Source: [Muricauda] lutisoli (nom. illeg.) (lineage in GTDB: Bacteria > Bacteroidota > Bacteroidia > Flavobacteriales > Flavobacteriaceae). From it: 64,000 nt of DNA. Position numbers and translations under genes: made by a program. How positions within the stretch are numbered: position 1 is the first letter of the stretch; every line of letters starts with the position of its first letter. Where the stretch lies: the NCBI RefSeq assembly GCF_017313105.1, contig NZ_JAFLND010000001.1, positions 1,116,001-1,180,000 on the forward strand. The letters run 5' to 3'. The notes beneath the pieces are model-generated. The model had not been told where the DNA came from. It made no database searches and was given only the letters and a program-made list of their open reading frames with translations. Of this stretch, positions 8,637-17,749 are shown piece by piece.

Positions 8637-9354
8637 GAATATAACGTTCCAATTGCTTTAAACTGATCTTGCCTTCATAAATAGCTTTTCCTATGATTGT
8701 TCCTTCACAACCAATTTCGGCAAGTTTGGGGAGTTCGTCAAAGGTGGATATACCACCACTGGCAATTAAATTTAAGCCTTTTTTGGTTTCGGATAACATT
8801 TTTTGATACAAGTCGAAAGCAGGACCCTGTAACATGCCATCCTTGCTGATATCGGTACAGATAACATATTGGACACCTTCGGATTGATAATCCTGAACAA
8901 AAGGAATAAGGTCCAAATCTGATTCTTCTTGCCAACCCGAAACTGCAACTTTTTCATTATTGGCATCAGCACCCAGAATTATCTTCTCGGATCCATATGA
9001 TGACAACCAGCCCAGAAAGGTTTCTCGGTCTTTTACGGCAATGCTTCCGCCCGTAATTTGCTGTGCTCCACTTTCAAAAGCGATATGTAGATCTTTATCG
9101 GATTTCAAACCACCACCAAAGTCGATTTGCAAACTGGTTTTAGATGCAATCGTCTCCAAAACTTTATGGTTGACAATATGTCTGGATTTAGCACCGTCCA
9201 AATCTACCAAATGCAAATATTGGATACCATGGGCCTCAAATTCCTTGGCGACTTCCAACGGATTTTCGTTATATACTTTTTTGGTGTTGTAATCACCTTT
9301 GGAAAGACGAACACATTTTCCGTCAATGATGTCTATGGCCGGTATCAATCTCAT
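8623..9354 (-). CDS. hisA: ProFAR isomerase (phosphoribosylformimino-AICAR-P isomerase)
   Basis: Isomerises ProFAR to PRFAR, the fourth pathway step. It is a 243-residue TIM barrel. The general acid/base aspartates are D8 in [14 protein letters not shown] and the Asp in [22 protein letters not shown] and IASGGIS form phosphate-binding loops. The ATG at 9354 lies 3 bp after the GNAT gene, and the 3' end overlaps the DinB-like gene by 14 bp. Confidence 0.96.
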   Translation of the reverse strand: MRLIPAIDIIDGKCVRLSKGDYNTKKVYNENPLEVAKEFEAHGIQYLHLVDLDGAKSRHIVNHKVLETIASKTSLQIDFGGGLKSDKDLHIAFESGAQQITGGSIAVKDRETFLGWLSSYGSEKIILGADANNEKVAVSGWQEESDLDLIPFVQDYQSEGVQYVICTDISKDGMLQGPAFDLYQKMLSETKKGLNLIASGGISTFDELPKLAEIGCEGTIIGKAIYEGKISLKQLERYILENG

Positions 9355-9357
9355 TTT

Positions 9358-9774
9358 CTAATCATATTTTACTCGTTCTATCGACATCCACATTTTTGAA
9401 TTGCCTACGCTTTTAAACCCTAAAGTTTTATAAAAACTGTGGGCGTCCATTGTTTTAAGGGCAACTGTGTTAACATTTTTCACATCGGGGCGATCCAAAA
9501 TATGTTGCACCAATTTTTTGCCAAGCCCTTTGCCTTTGTACGGGTCAAAAACAACGACATCCATAATATAGGCAAAAATCAGCCCGTCTGTAATAATTCT
9601 GGCATAAGCAATTTGTTCGCCTTCTTCATTATAAATGCCAAAACAAATGCTTTTTTCAATAGTCATCATCGTTTCTTCCATGGTTCTGTTTTCAGCCCAA
9701 TATGTAGACGAAACTTGCTGATGAACCTTTTGGATATCCAATTTATCCTTCTCCGTTGAAATATGGAATTCCAT
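9358..9774 (-). CDS. GNAT family N-acetyltransferase inside the his operon
   Basis: 138 residues covering one GNAT domain. The acetyl-CoA loop is in VFDPYKGKGLGKKLVQHIL (about 84-102). The C-terminal strand-helix is ALKTMDAHSFYKTLGFKSVG. The substrate is unknown. One base separates it from hisH and three from hisA, so it is co-transcribed with the his genes. A link to histidine metabolism is possible but not shown by sequence. Confidence 0.85.
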   Translation of the reverse strand: MEFHISTEKDKLDIQKVHQQVSSTYWAENRTMEETMMTIEKSICFGIYNEEGEQIAYARIITDGLIFAYIMDVVVFDPYKGKGLGKKLVQHILDRPDVKNVNTVALKTMDAHSFYKTLGFKSVGNSKMWMSIERVKYD

Positions 9775-9775
9775 G

Positions 9776-10360
9776 TCAGATAAGGGTTAAAAAATTCTTC
9801 AATATTTCACTGCCCACATCGCTGCTCTTCTCAGGGTGAAACTGGACTCCATAAAAGTTGCCTTTCTGTAAAGCAGCACTATAATTCACTTCATATTCCG
9901 AACTAGCAATTGTTTCCGGTCCAATCGGAGCATAAAAACTATGTACCAAATAGATATAGGATTTCTCAGCAATGTTTGTGAACAGCTCACTTTTTAAATT
10001 TGAAATCTGGTTCCATCCAATTTGAGGAACCTTTACTTTATTAGAGAATTTTACCACATCCAAATCAAAAATACCCAACCCCTCTGTACTTCCTTCTTCG
10101 GATGAATGACACATGAGCTGCATGCCCAAGCAAATGCCCAGAACAGGTTGTTTCAGGGTTGGAATCACCTTATCCAATCCGGTTGCTTTCAATTTGGCCA
10201 TCGCGGAACTCGCTTCCCCCACTCCAGGAAAGATAACTTTATCGGCATTTTTAATTTCTTCGGCATCGTTACTTAAAACAGCTTTGTATCCTAGCCGCTT
10301 TATGGCAAACATGATACTTTGAATATTGCCTGCTCCGTAATCGATTATTACAATTTTCAT
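9776..10360 (-). CDS. hisH: Imidazole glycerol phosphate synthase, glutaminase subunit
   Basis: Class I glutamine amidotransferase that feeds ammonia to HisF. In the 194-residue protein the nucleophilic cysteine is in [10 protein letters not shown] (about residue 77), and the His-Glu pair is in [13 protein letters not shown] near the C-terminus. [11 protein letters not shown] forms the oxyanion-side loop. The start overlaps the end of hisB by 4 bp. Confidence 0.96.
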   Translation of the reverse strand: MKIVIIDYGAGNIQSIMFAIKRLGYKAVLSNDAEEIKNADKVIFPGVGEASSAMAKLKATGLDKVIPTLKQPVLGICLGMQLMCHSSEEGSTEGLGIFDLDVVKFSNKVKVPQIGWNQISNLKSELFTNIAEKSYIYLVHSFYAPIGPETIASSEYEVNYSAALQKGNFYGVQFHPEKSSDVGSEILKNFLTLI

Positions 10361-11493
10361 AACATCCCTTTAGTTGATGGCAATACCATTTTTTCCGCAT
10401 CCCGTTTTACTGCCATTTTAATGGACTTGGCAAATGCCTTGAAGATGGCCTCGATTTTATGGTGTTCGTTCGTGCCTTCGGCTTTGATATTCAAATTGGC
10501 TTTGGCACCGTCCGTGAAGGATTTAAAAAAGTGCATGAACATTTCCGTGGGCATATCCCCTACTTTTTCACGCTTGAATTCGGTGTCCCAGACCAACCAA
10601 TTACGTCCGCCAAAGTCAATGGCTACTTGTGCTAGGCAATCATCCATTGGCAAAGCAAAACCATAGCGCTCTATACCCAATTTGTTGCCCAATGCTTTGG
10701 AAAACAACTCGCCCAAAGCAATAGCGGTATCCTCGATAGTATGATGTTCGTCCACCTCTAAATCGCCAACTACCTTGATATCCAAATCCATTTGACCGTG
10801 CCGGGCCAATTGGTCCAGCATATGGTCAAAAAAGGCCAGACCTGTGTTGATGTCACTTTTTCCGGTTCCATCTAGGTTTATCTTGATTTGAATATCGGTC
10901 TCATTTGTTTTTCTTGATATTTCCGCTAACCGGTTCTCTAATTTCAGGAACTCGTAGATTTTCTGCCAATCACTGCTTTCCAGAGCGATATGGTCATCCA
11001 ATTCTTCACGTTTTACAGTGATTTCCCCTGTACCCAAATGAGTTTCATCGTTAATGAATATTCCTTTGGCGCCAAGGTTTTTGGCCAATTCCACATCGGT
11101 CAAACGGTCACCGATCACAAAGGAGTTTTCCAAATCATATTCCTCGGAAAAATAAGAGGTCAGCATGCCGGTTCCTGGTTTACGGGTGTCTGCATTGTCT
11201 TTTGGGAATGTCCTGTCGATAAAAACATTGTCGAACACCACTCCTTCATTTTCAAAAGATTTGATGATGAAGTTGTGTATGGGCCAAAACGTATCCTCTG
11301 GAAAAATATCGGTACCCAACCCATCTTGGTTGGTAATCATCACCAATTCATAATCCAGTTCCTTGGCAATTTTGCCCAAATAGGTAAAGGCCTTGGGATA
11401 AAAAACCATTTTTTCAAAGGCGTCTATCTGCTCATCGGCAGTCTCCTTGATGATGGTTCCATCACGATCAATGAATAGTACTTTTTTGCCCAT
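10357..11493 (-). CDS. hisB: Bifunctional histidinol-phosphatase / imidazoleglycerol-phosphate dehydratase
   Basis: Catalyses the dehydratase step and, later, dephosphorylation of histidinol phosphate. In the 378-residue protein, the N-terminal HAD phosphatase (about 1-165) has the DxD motif FIDRDGT at 7-13. The C-terminal dehydratase (about 185-378) has the metal-binding motifs [22 protein letters not shown] and [11 protein letters not shown]. This fused form occurs in enterobacteria and Bacteroidota. It overlaps hisC by 1 bp and hisH by 4 bp. Confidence 0.97.
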   Translation of the reverse strand: MGKKVLFIDRDGTIIKETADEQIDAFEKMVFYPKAFTYLGKIAKELDYELVMITNQDGLGTDIFPEDTFWPIHNFIIKSFENEGVVFDNVFIDRTFPKDNADTRKPGTGMLTSYFSEEYDLENSFVIGDRLTDVELAKNLGAKGIFINDETHLGTGEITVKREELDDHIALESSDWQKIYEFLKLENRLAEISRKTNETDIQIKINLDGTGKSDINTGLAFFDHMLDQLARHGQMDLDIKVVGDLEVDEHHTIEDTAIALGELFSKALGNKLGIERYGFALPMDDCLAQVAIDFGGRNWLVWDTEFKREKVGDMPTEMFMHFFKSFTDGAKANLNIKAEGTNEHHKIEAIFKAFAKSIKMAVKRDAEKMVLPSTKGML

Positions 11494-12539
11494 TAGTTCA
11501 ATTCTTTTAAAATGGCTATCAATTTTTTGTTCTCCTCTGGTGTGCCAACGGTAAACCGCAGTGTGTTTTCACAGAGTGGCTGTGTACTTCGGTTACGCAC
11601 CACAACCTGTTTTTTTAATAATTGTTCGTAGCGTTTGTTGGCATCGTCCACCTTGGCCAATACAAAATTGGCGTCGGTTGGATATAAAACTTCCACAAAG
11701 TCCAAACGGCGCAATGCTTTGATCAAATCTGCTCTTTCGTTGAGAATCCGTTGCACCTCTTGATTGACCAAATCTTGGTTCAATACACGCTGTAAAGCCC
11801 GTTGCTGCGTTAATTGATTGACGTTATATGGAGGCTTGATTTTATTTAAAACACCAATGATTTCCTCGGATGCATAGCATATTCCCAACCGGATACCTGC
11901 CAATCCATAAGCTTTGGACAAGGTTTGGGTCACGATTAAATTAGGGTACTTGTTGAGTTGCGACAACCAACTTTCATCTTTTGAAAAATCGATGTAGGCC
12001 TCATCAATGACCACTAAACCTTTAAAGGATTTCAGTAATTTTTGAATTCCTTCTTTTTTGAAAGAGTTTCCCGTGGGGTTGTTCGGCGAACAAATAAAAA
12101 GCAATTTGGAGTTGGAATCCACCGCCTTTAAAATTTCATCCACGTTGGGTTCAAAATCAGAGGTTAGCAATACTTCTTTGTTCTCCACTGCATTGATGCC
12201 TGCCAGCACCTTATACATTCCGTAAGTGGGCGGCAAAGTGATGATGTTATCCTTATTCGGTTCACAGAATGCCCGGTAAATCAAATCCAGTACCTCGTCA
12301 CTGCCATTGCCCAGTAAAATTTGGTTTTCCGATACTCCTTTTTGTTCCGACAAAAGCGATTTTAAGCTTCGTTGGTATGGGTCTGGGTAGCGGTTGACCC
12401 CATTATCAAACGGGTTTTCATTGGCGTCCAAAAATATCATCTCAGAGCCATCGGAAACATACTCGTCCCGTGCCGAAGAGTACGGCTGCAGCATAAGAAC
12501 CGACTCCCTGACCAATTTATTTAGATCAAAACCTTCCAT
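11493..12539 (-). CDS. hisC: Histidinol-phosphate aminotransferase
   Basis: PLP enzyme that transaminates imidazole acetol phosphate with glutamate. In the 348-residue protein, visible fold-type I motifs are SPNNPTGN, the PLP-binding DEAYIDF and the Schiff-base lysine in [16 protein letters not shown] (about residue 209). The C-terminal arginine region is [12 protein letters not shown]. It overlaps hisD and hisB by one base each. Confidence 0.96.
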   Translation of the reverse strand: MEGFDLNKLVRESVLMLQPYSSARDEYVSDGSEMIFLDANENPFDNGVNRYPDPYQRSLKSLLSEQKGVSENQILLGNGSDEVLDLIYRAFCEPNKDNIITLPPTYGMYKVLAGINAVENKEVLLTSDFEPNVDEILKAVDSNSKLLFICSPNNPTGNSFKKEGIQKLLKSFKGLVVIDEAYIDFSKDESWLSQLNKYPNLIVTQTLSKAYGLAGIRLGICYASEEIIGVLNKIKPPYNVNQLTQQRALQRVLNQDLVNQEVQRILNERADLIKALRRLDFVEVLYPTDANFVLAKVDDANKRYEQLLKKQVVVRNRSTQPLCENTLRFTVGTPEENKKLIAILKELN

Positions 12540-13822
12540 TATTTCAAACTTTTTAATCTAAGGGTCACTGCATTTTTATGTGCTTGCAATCCTTCGGCTT
12601 CGGCCATCAACTCAATAGCACTTCCAATGCCTTGGATGCCTTTTTCGGATATTTTTTGAAAGGTCATACTCTTCATAAAACTATCCAGATTTACACCGCT
12701 GTATTGTTTCGCGTAGCCATTGGTCGGCAAGGTGTGATTGGTCCCCGATGCATAGTCGCCTGCACTTTCCGGGGTATAGTTTCCAATAAAAACCGAACCT
12801 GCATTTTGGATGTTCTCTATATAAAATGCCTCATTTTCTACACAAACAATAAAGTGTTCCGGACCATATTCGTTGATGAGTTGCAAAGCTTCTTGGTCGT
12901 CTTTGACCAGGATCAGCTTGCTGTTGCCAACGGATTTCCGGGCAATTTCTTTTCGAGGCAGCTGTTGTAACTGGTTTTCAATTTCTTTTTCAACCGCTTC
13001 AACCAAGTTTTCTGATGTAGAAACCAAAATCACTTGGCTATCTGCACCATGCTCGGCCTGACTAAGCAAATCCGAGGCTACGAATGCTGCATTGGCTGAG
13101 TCATCCGCTACCACTAATAACTCACTTGGACCCGCAGGCATATCGATTGCCACGCCATGTTTTGTGGCCAATTGCTTTGCAACGGTCACATATTGGTTCC
13201 CAGGGCCAAATATTTTATACACTTTCGGAATGCTCTCCGTGCCAAATGTCATTCCCGCAATGGCCTGGATGCCTCCAACCTTAAATATTTGCGTTACCCC
13301 ACACAATTGGGCCGCATATAAAATCGTTGGATCGATATCGCCATTTTTGTCTGGTGGACTACAAAGTACAATTTCTTTACACCCAGCAAGTTTGGCCGGA
13401 ATGGCCAACATTAAAATGGTTGAGAACAGTGGTGCTGTGCCCCCGGGAATGTAAAGCCCAACTTTGTTAATGGGACGTTTCTCTTGCCAGCACTTCACAC
13501 CGGGCATGGTTTCAACGTCAACTTTTGATGTTATTTGCGCAGCATGAAACTTCTCAATATTTGATTTAGAGAGCATTATGGCCTGTTTCAAGGCATCGGA
13601 AACGGTTTCGTTGGCCCTTTCAATTTCGGCATTTGTCACCAAAAGGGAATCTAATGAAACCTTGTCAAATTGAGCTGTATATTTTTTGATGATGGCATCG
13701 CCATCTGCTTGCACCTCTTTAAAGATACTGTTTACAATCTCCTCAATATCGGAAACGGTCTGGGTAGGGCGCTTTAAAATGTCCTCCCATTCCTTTTGTT
13801 GTGGATAGTTGATACGTTGCAT
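12539..13822 (-). CDS. hisD: Histidinol dehydrogenase
   Basis: Zinc- and NAD-dependent enzyme for the last two oxidations to histidine. It has 427 residues, the normal length. Signature parts are PAGPSELLVVAD, the zinc-ligand region LLSQAEHGADSQ, the catalytic EHFIVCVEN and the C-terminal SAGDYASGTNHTLPT. The start overlaps the hisG stop by one base. Confidence 0.97.
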   Translation of the reverse strand: MQRINYPQQKEWEDILKRPTQTVSDIEEIVNSIFKEVQADGDAIIKKYTAQFDKVSLDSLLVTNAEIERANETVSDALKQAIMLSKSNIEKFHAAQITSKVDVETMPGVKCWQEKRPINKVGLYIPGGTAPLFSTILMLAIPAKLAGCKEIVLCSPPDKNGDIDPTILYAAQLCGVTQIFKVGGIQAIAGMTFGTESIPKVYKIFGPGNQYVTVAKQLATKHGVAIDMPAGPSELLVVADDSANAAFVASDLLSQAEHGADSQVILVSTSENLVEAVEKEIENQLQQLPRKEIARKSVGNSKLILVKDDQEALQLINEYGPEHFIVCVENEAFYIENIQNAGSVFIGNYTPESAGDYASGTNHTLPTNGYAKQYSGVNLDSFMKSMTFQKISEKGIQGIGSAIELMAEAEGLQAHKNAVTLRLKSLK

Positions 13823-14679
13823 TACAATACCATTTTTTCAATTGGACAAACCAAAATTCCTTCCGCGCCAGCTGCTTTCAGCTCATCGATAACTTCCCAA
13901 AAGGTCTCCCTGTTGATGACGGTGTGCACGGAGCTCCACCCTTCTTCTGCCAAAGGCAAGACCGTGGGACTTCGCATTCCCGGAAGTATGGAGATGATCT
14001 TATCCAGTTTGTCGTTTGGGGCATTCATCAAAACATATTTGTTCTGGCGAGCCTGTAACACTGACTTGATCCTGAACTGGATTTTCTTCAACAGTTCCTT
14101 GCGCTCTTCAGAAATGGTAGGCGATACCGCCAATACGGCCTCACTTTTCAGCATTACCTCCACTTCTTTCAGATTATTTTTAAAGAGTGTACTGCCACTG
14201 GAAACAATATCACAAATTCCATAAGCCAAGCCAATATTTGGAGCAATTTCCACCGAACCGTTGATAATGTGCAAATCAGCTGTCACACCTTTTGCGGCCA
14301 AGTATTCCTTGACCGTATTCGGGTACGAAGTGGCTATCTTTTTACCTTCAAAATCCTTGATGGAATTATAGTTTACACTCTTTGGTACAGCGAGTGAAAC
14401 ACGGCATTTGGAAAAATTCAAACGTTCTGCAATGGAAATATCCTTTCCTTTTTCAATCAAAACATTTTCACCGATAATGGCAATGTCCACTACCCCATCC
14501 CTTAAATATTGGGGGATATCCCCATTACGTAAATAAAATACTTCCAAAGGAAAGTTTCGGGAGGTAGCTTTCAACTGATCCTTCCCATTGTCGATGGAAA
14601 TGCCGCAGTCTTTTAAGATTGCGAGGGAATCCTCGTTTAATCGGCCACTTTTTTGAACAGCAATTCTAATTTTTGTCAT
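13822..14679 (-). CDS. hisG: ATP phosphoribosyltransferase, long form
   Basis: First and committed step: ATP plus PRPP gives phosphoribosyl-ATP. The 285-residue protein is the long HisG type. It has two catalytic lobes, with the PRPP loop in CDIVSSGSTLFKNN, and a C-terminal ACT-like domain (about 210-285) beginning near MRSPTVLPLAEEGW. That domain is the usual site of feedback inhibition by histidine, so no HisZ is needed. It is the first structural gene of the operon, 46 bp after the attenuator hairpin. Confidence 0.97.
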   Translation of the reverse strand: MTKIRIAVQKSGRLNEDSLAILKDCGISIDNGKDQLKATSRNFPLEVFYLRNGDIPQYLRDGVVDIAIIGENVLIEKGKDISIAERLNFSKCRVSLAVPKSVNYNSIKDFEGKKIATSYPNTVKEYLAAKGVTADLHIINGSVEIAPNIGLAYGICDIVSSGSTLFKNNLKEVEVMLKSEAVLAVSPTISEERKELLKKIQFRIKSVLQARQNKYVLMNAPNDKLDKIISILPGMRSPTVLPLAEEGWSSVHTVINRETFWEVIDELKAAGAEGILVCPIEKMVL

Positions 14680-14717
14680 TTTTCAATCGTTTTGTCTGAA
14701 AAAACCAAAAGGGGTAC

Positions 14718-14751
14718 AAAAAATAAACCCGTTTGATTTCTCAAACGGGTT
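14718..14751 (-). terminator. his operon attenuator terminator
   Basis: On the minus strand an 11 bp perfect stem (AACCCGTTTGA / TCAAACGGGTT, 14741-14751 and 14726-14736) with a GAAA loop is followed by TATTTTTTG. It lies between the leader peptide and hisG. It is a textbook intrinsic terminator in an operon-leader position. Confidence 0.92.
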
Positions 14752-14781
14752 AGAATATATTTTAAAAACAACAATACATTT

Positions 14782-14835
14782 CTATCTCGCTTGAGGGCAA
14801 GTATAAAAATGATGATGTGTGTTTTTGTTTCTCAT
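14782..14835 (-). CDS. hisL: his operon leader peptide
   Basis: A 17-codon frame reads MRNKNTHHHFYTCPQAR and stops with TAG. It contains three consecutive CAT histidine codons at 14809-14817. The frame precedes an intrinsic terminator and hisG. Stalling at the His codons when charged tRNA-His is scarce would leave the segment at 14786-14795 free. This segment covers the last codons and can pair with the 5' arm of the terminator stem, as in classic attenuation. The symbol follows the enterobacterial leader gene; the sequence itself is unrelated. Confidence 0.9.
   Translation of the reverse strand: MRNKNTHHHFYTCPQAR
14786..14795 (-). promoter_or_regulatory. Putative antiterminator segment of the his leader
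   Basis: The RNA segment CUCAAGCGAG can pair with CCCGUUUGAG, which is the 5' terminator arm plus the first loop base. Nine of ten positions pair, one of them G-U. Pairing would block the terminator. A ribosome finishing the leader at the TAG (14782-14784) would cover this segment and let the terminator form. Confidence 0.75.
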
Positions 14836-14842
14836 GATAGTT

Positions 14843-14870
14843 CAAAAATAGAACATATTTTTATATCAAA
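14843..14870 (-). promoter_or_regulatory. his operon promoter
   Basis: On the minus strand TTTG (14867-14870), a 16 bp spacer and TATTTTTG (14843-14850) match the Bacteroidota -33/-7 consensus TTG and TAnnTTTG, with a slightly short spacer. The -7 element ends 7 nt before the leader ATG. The leader mRNA would then start at or very near its initiation codon. Confidence 0.6.
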
Positions 14871-14880
14871 AAAGGGGAAT

Positions 14881-15696
14881 TTAGTTATTTCCCAAGATTA
14901 GTGGCAATCCACTATCTCCAGATCCCACTATCACTGTCTTGGCATTTGGGGATTCTGCCAACTTCAATGTTGCATCTATACCCTTGTCCTGTAATATCTT
15001 ATCCGTTAAAGAAGCACTTAAAATACGGTTGGCATCGGCCTTACCTTGTGCTTCAATTCGAACTTTTTCAGCTTCTTTTTCTGCCGTTACCAGTCTAAAT
15101 TCATATTCCAAAGACTCTTGTTCTTGTTTTAATTTACGTTCAATAGCGTCCTTGATGGTTGCCGGTAAGGTTACATCCCTAACCAAAATTTCGTTCAATT
15201 GAATATATTGCCCATCCACAATGTTTTTGGTTTCCTCAAAAATCTCTTGCTGAATGGCATCCCTTTTACTGGAGTATAATTGTTCTGGGGTATACCTACC
15301 CACAACACTACGCGCAGCAGATCTAATGGCGGGAAGCAGAATACGGTCTTTGTATTGCTCACTTTTTTCTTGGTGGAGTTTTCCTAAAAATTCATATTTA
15401 GGCTGAAACCAGGCAGAAGCATCCAATTGAATATCCAGTCCATTAGAGGAAAGAACCTTCATTTTTTCAAAAACCTCTTGTTGTCTTACTTCATAAATAA
15501 AGACGTTATTCCAAGGTGCCACCAAGTGGAAACCTTCTCCCAATGGAGGCTCATCGGTAACTACACCGCCTCCAAAAGTTTTGTAGAGTACACCAGCCTC
15601 ACCGGATCCGATGGTAATAGCTGATTTTGAAATAATAATAATCAAAAAAATAATCGCTGCCAATGCTGGTAACGCAATCTTTGGTAATCTATCCAT
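14881..15696 (-). CDS. Prohibitin family (SPFH/Band 7) membrane protein
   Basis: 271 residues. A single N-terminal membrane anchor (about 8-27) is followed by an SPFH domain (about 28-200) with GEAGVLYKTFGGGV and GFHLVAPWNNVFIYEVRQQE. Then comes a charged coiled-coil (about 190-225, rich in Glu/Lys/Ala) and a small C-terminal segment. Prohibitin-like proteins form ring assemblies at membranes, often with FtsH-type proteases. It follows the vWA membrane protein by 12 bp and is probably co-transcribed with it. The next downstream unit is the his leader. Confidence 0.9.
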   Translation of the reverse strand: MDRLPKIALPALAAIIFLIIIISKSAITIGSGEAGVLYKTFGGGVVTDEPPLGEGFHLVAPWNNVFIYEVRQQEVFEKMKVLSSNGLDIQLDASAWFQPKYEFLGKLHQEKSEQYKDRILLPAIRSAARSVVGRYTPEQLYSSKRDAIQQEIFEETKNIVDGQYIQLNEILVRDVTLPATIKDAIERKLKQEQESLEYEFRLVTAEKEAEKVRIEAQGKADANRILSASLTDKILQDKGIDATLKLAESPNAKTVIVGSGDSGLPLILGNN

Positions 15697-15708
15697 TAGT
15701 ATATGGTT

Positions 15709-17745
15709 TTATATTAGTCCATTATATTTTCTGATAAACCATTCCAAGGTTAAGGAAAGTGCTATCAGTCCGAGTAAAATACGGAAATCTATTAAAGATA
15801 CAACATTATCTCTGCTCTTTTGAACGGGAAGGAATTCTTGGGACGTTGATAAATTGGTCTGTAGTTCTTCCAACTTGTCCAAATAATATACCTGCCCCTT
15901 GTTTTTGATGGCCAGACGCTCCATTTTTTTATAATTGGCCGAAATCAATTGCTTTTCTGGATTAAAATCCATTATACTAAAAGTTCCCGAGCGGTTGAGG
16001 TTTTCGTCCTGAACCGTTACGGTAAACTCGTATTCCCCTGCTTCCAAATCGCTTAAATCCACTTCGTAAAAAGAGCCTTTCAACAACATTGGCGAGACCC
16101 GTGAAAAATCGTTTTCCTTACCCTTTATGTTGATGGAAATGTTGGCATTGGAATCGAATTGATAGCTTTCATCAAAATAAGAGGCTCTGACCTTGGCCAT
16201 GCCGGCATTGTCAAAAACCAGTTCGTAATCCAGTTCCAAACGGTTTCTTTGTTTATTGGAGCTGAGATACACCATTAAATTTCCCATCAATTCATCAAAA
16301 GTATCAAAGCCTTGCTCATTTCGGTACACCTGTGCGCGCCAGCGCCAAATATCCTCCCCAAAGAGGACAGCTTCCTTGGTATTGGATTCTGTTAAAATAG
16401 CAAACAAGGGTTTTTCCAAATTGATGCCCTGCAGTTGCTGGTATACTAAAATCTCGCTATCCTTGTTCAGTTGAATATCCGCTAGGGTCCCTTTAAGGGG
16501 CGGGAACCCATCCAGTGTAAAATCACCAAGGCCAAACAACCCGAAGGTATTGTTTAAAACGGGTAGAATATCTTCTGTTTGTCCACTGCCCGAAATGGTA
16601 AAACTTTCTTGAACACTATTTAAAAAGTTCCAATCCGTTTTACTTCCCGTGATAGTAAAATAATTAGCTCCGGAATTGCTCAGATATTCGTAAACACTCC
16701 TGAAATTACGGTTGGGCTGATATAAGATCAGTAATCCCATATCTTCCAATTCAGATTCACTGGCAGTGGGTTTTAAAAGGGTTACGGAGCGTTGCTCGTT
16801 GGATTCAATGGATTTTTTCAGCGCTCCAATATCGGGGTGCAGCATATCGGAGATGATGGCCACGTTGGTTTTTTCATCAATCACCTCGATGGCGGTTTCT
16901 TTGGAGTTGTTGGCAGTATTGCGCTCATTTTGCAAAGACTCTACTTCAATTTTGATGGTCTTGAAGCCAACGCTCTGTGCCTCGACCAAGGTGTTCAAAG
17001 TTTGACTGTTCTTAGTTTCGCTAAGTTTGATTCGTTCTTGATGTACTCTATTCCCATTAATGGAAACGGTTACGGTACTGGATATCGGTCGGTTTCCCTG
17101 GTATCGAATAGTGGATTCTATAGGGAAGCTATTCCGCAAAAAAGCATATTTGTTGACATTGATGAGCCCAACGGAAATATCTTCATACTGTGTGGTATCC
17201 CCTATTACCACAGGGTGAACGTTTGAATTTTTATTCAGAGTAATGTATTCGTAATCCCTACCAAGGGTTTGATTTCCATCAGAAAACAGCACTATGGCAT
17301 TGTTTCCGTTAACAAAAACATCGTTCAACGTAGAGAGTGCATTGGAAATATTGGTATTTCCTTCATCAAATTGGATAGAGTCGGTGGCAGCAATGACATT
17401 TCCAAACCCGTATTGATGAATGGTAAACCGCTGGCTAATATCATCATTCCCTTTGATTTGTTCCACAGCTTTGGTAACTTCTTCTTCGGAAGAAGCATCT
17501 TCCATAGAGATGGAATTGTCCACCAACAAAATCAAATTCGCTTTTTCAACAAAATACTCCTTGCTGACGAACTTTGGGTTGATCAAAAGCAAAAGGCCGC
17601 AAAACAAGGTAATAAACCTTAGTGCGGCCAAAATAAACTTAAGTGAACCCTTTTTTCCAGGGTTTTTATAGAAGTATTGAAAATAGACAAGCGTAAGCGC
17701 GGCAGCAACTGCTAAAACAATAAAAAATACCGTGCTCAACTCCAT
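15709..17745 (-). CDS. Large membrane-anchored vWA domain protein
   Basis: 678 residues with two N-terminal membrane helices (about 4-24 and 36-56) and one near the C-terminus (about 655-672). The vWA-type domain starts with the metal site in LILLVDNSISM (about 71-81) and runs to about 190. The rest is beta-rich with Ig-like stretches, probably periplasmic. It resembles BatA-like or aerotolerance-type Bacteroidota proteins, but no ATPase partner is adjacent. It lies 4 bp after fabG and 12 bp before the prohibitin gene, suggesting one transcript. Confidence 0.8.
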   Translation of the reverse strand: MELSTVFFIVLAVAAALTLVYFQYFYKNPGKKGSLKFILAALRFITLFCGLLLLINPKFVSKEYFVEKANLILLVDNSISMEDASSEEEVTKAVEQIKGNDDISQRFTIHQYGFGNVIAATDSIQFDEGNTNISNALSTLNDVFVNGNNAIVLFSDGNQTLGRDYEYITLNKNSNVHPVVIGDTTQYEDISVGLINVNKYAFLRNSFPIESTIRYQGNRPISSTVTVSINGNRVHQERIKLSETKNSQTLNTLVEAQSVGFKTIKIEVESLQNERNTANNSKETAIEVIDEKTNVAIISDMLHPDIGALKKSIESNEQRSVTLLKPTASESELEDMGLLILYQPNRNFRSVYEYLSNSGANYFTITGSKTDWNFLNSVQESFTISGSGQTEDILPVLNNTFGLFGLGDFTLDGFPPLKGTLADIQLNKDSEILVYQQLQGINLEKPLFAILTESNTKEAVLFGEDIWRWRAQVYRNEQGFDTFDELMGNLMVYLSSNKQRNRLELDYELVFDNAGMAKVRASYFDESYQFDSNANISINIKGKENDFSRVSPMLLKGSFYEVDLSDLEAGEYEFTVTVQDENLNRSGTFSIMDFNPEKQLISANYKKMERLAIKNKGQVYYLDKLEELQTNLSTSQEFLPVQKSRDNVVSLIDFRILLGLIALSLTLEWFIRKYNGLI

Positions 17746-17749
17746 TCAT

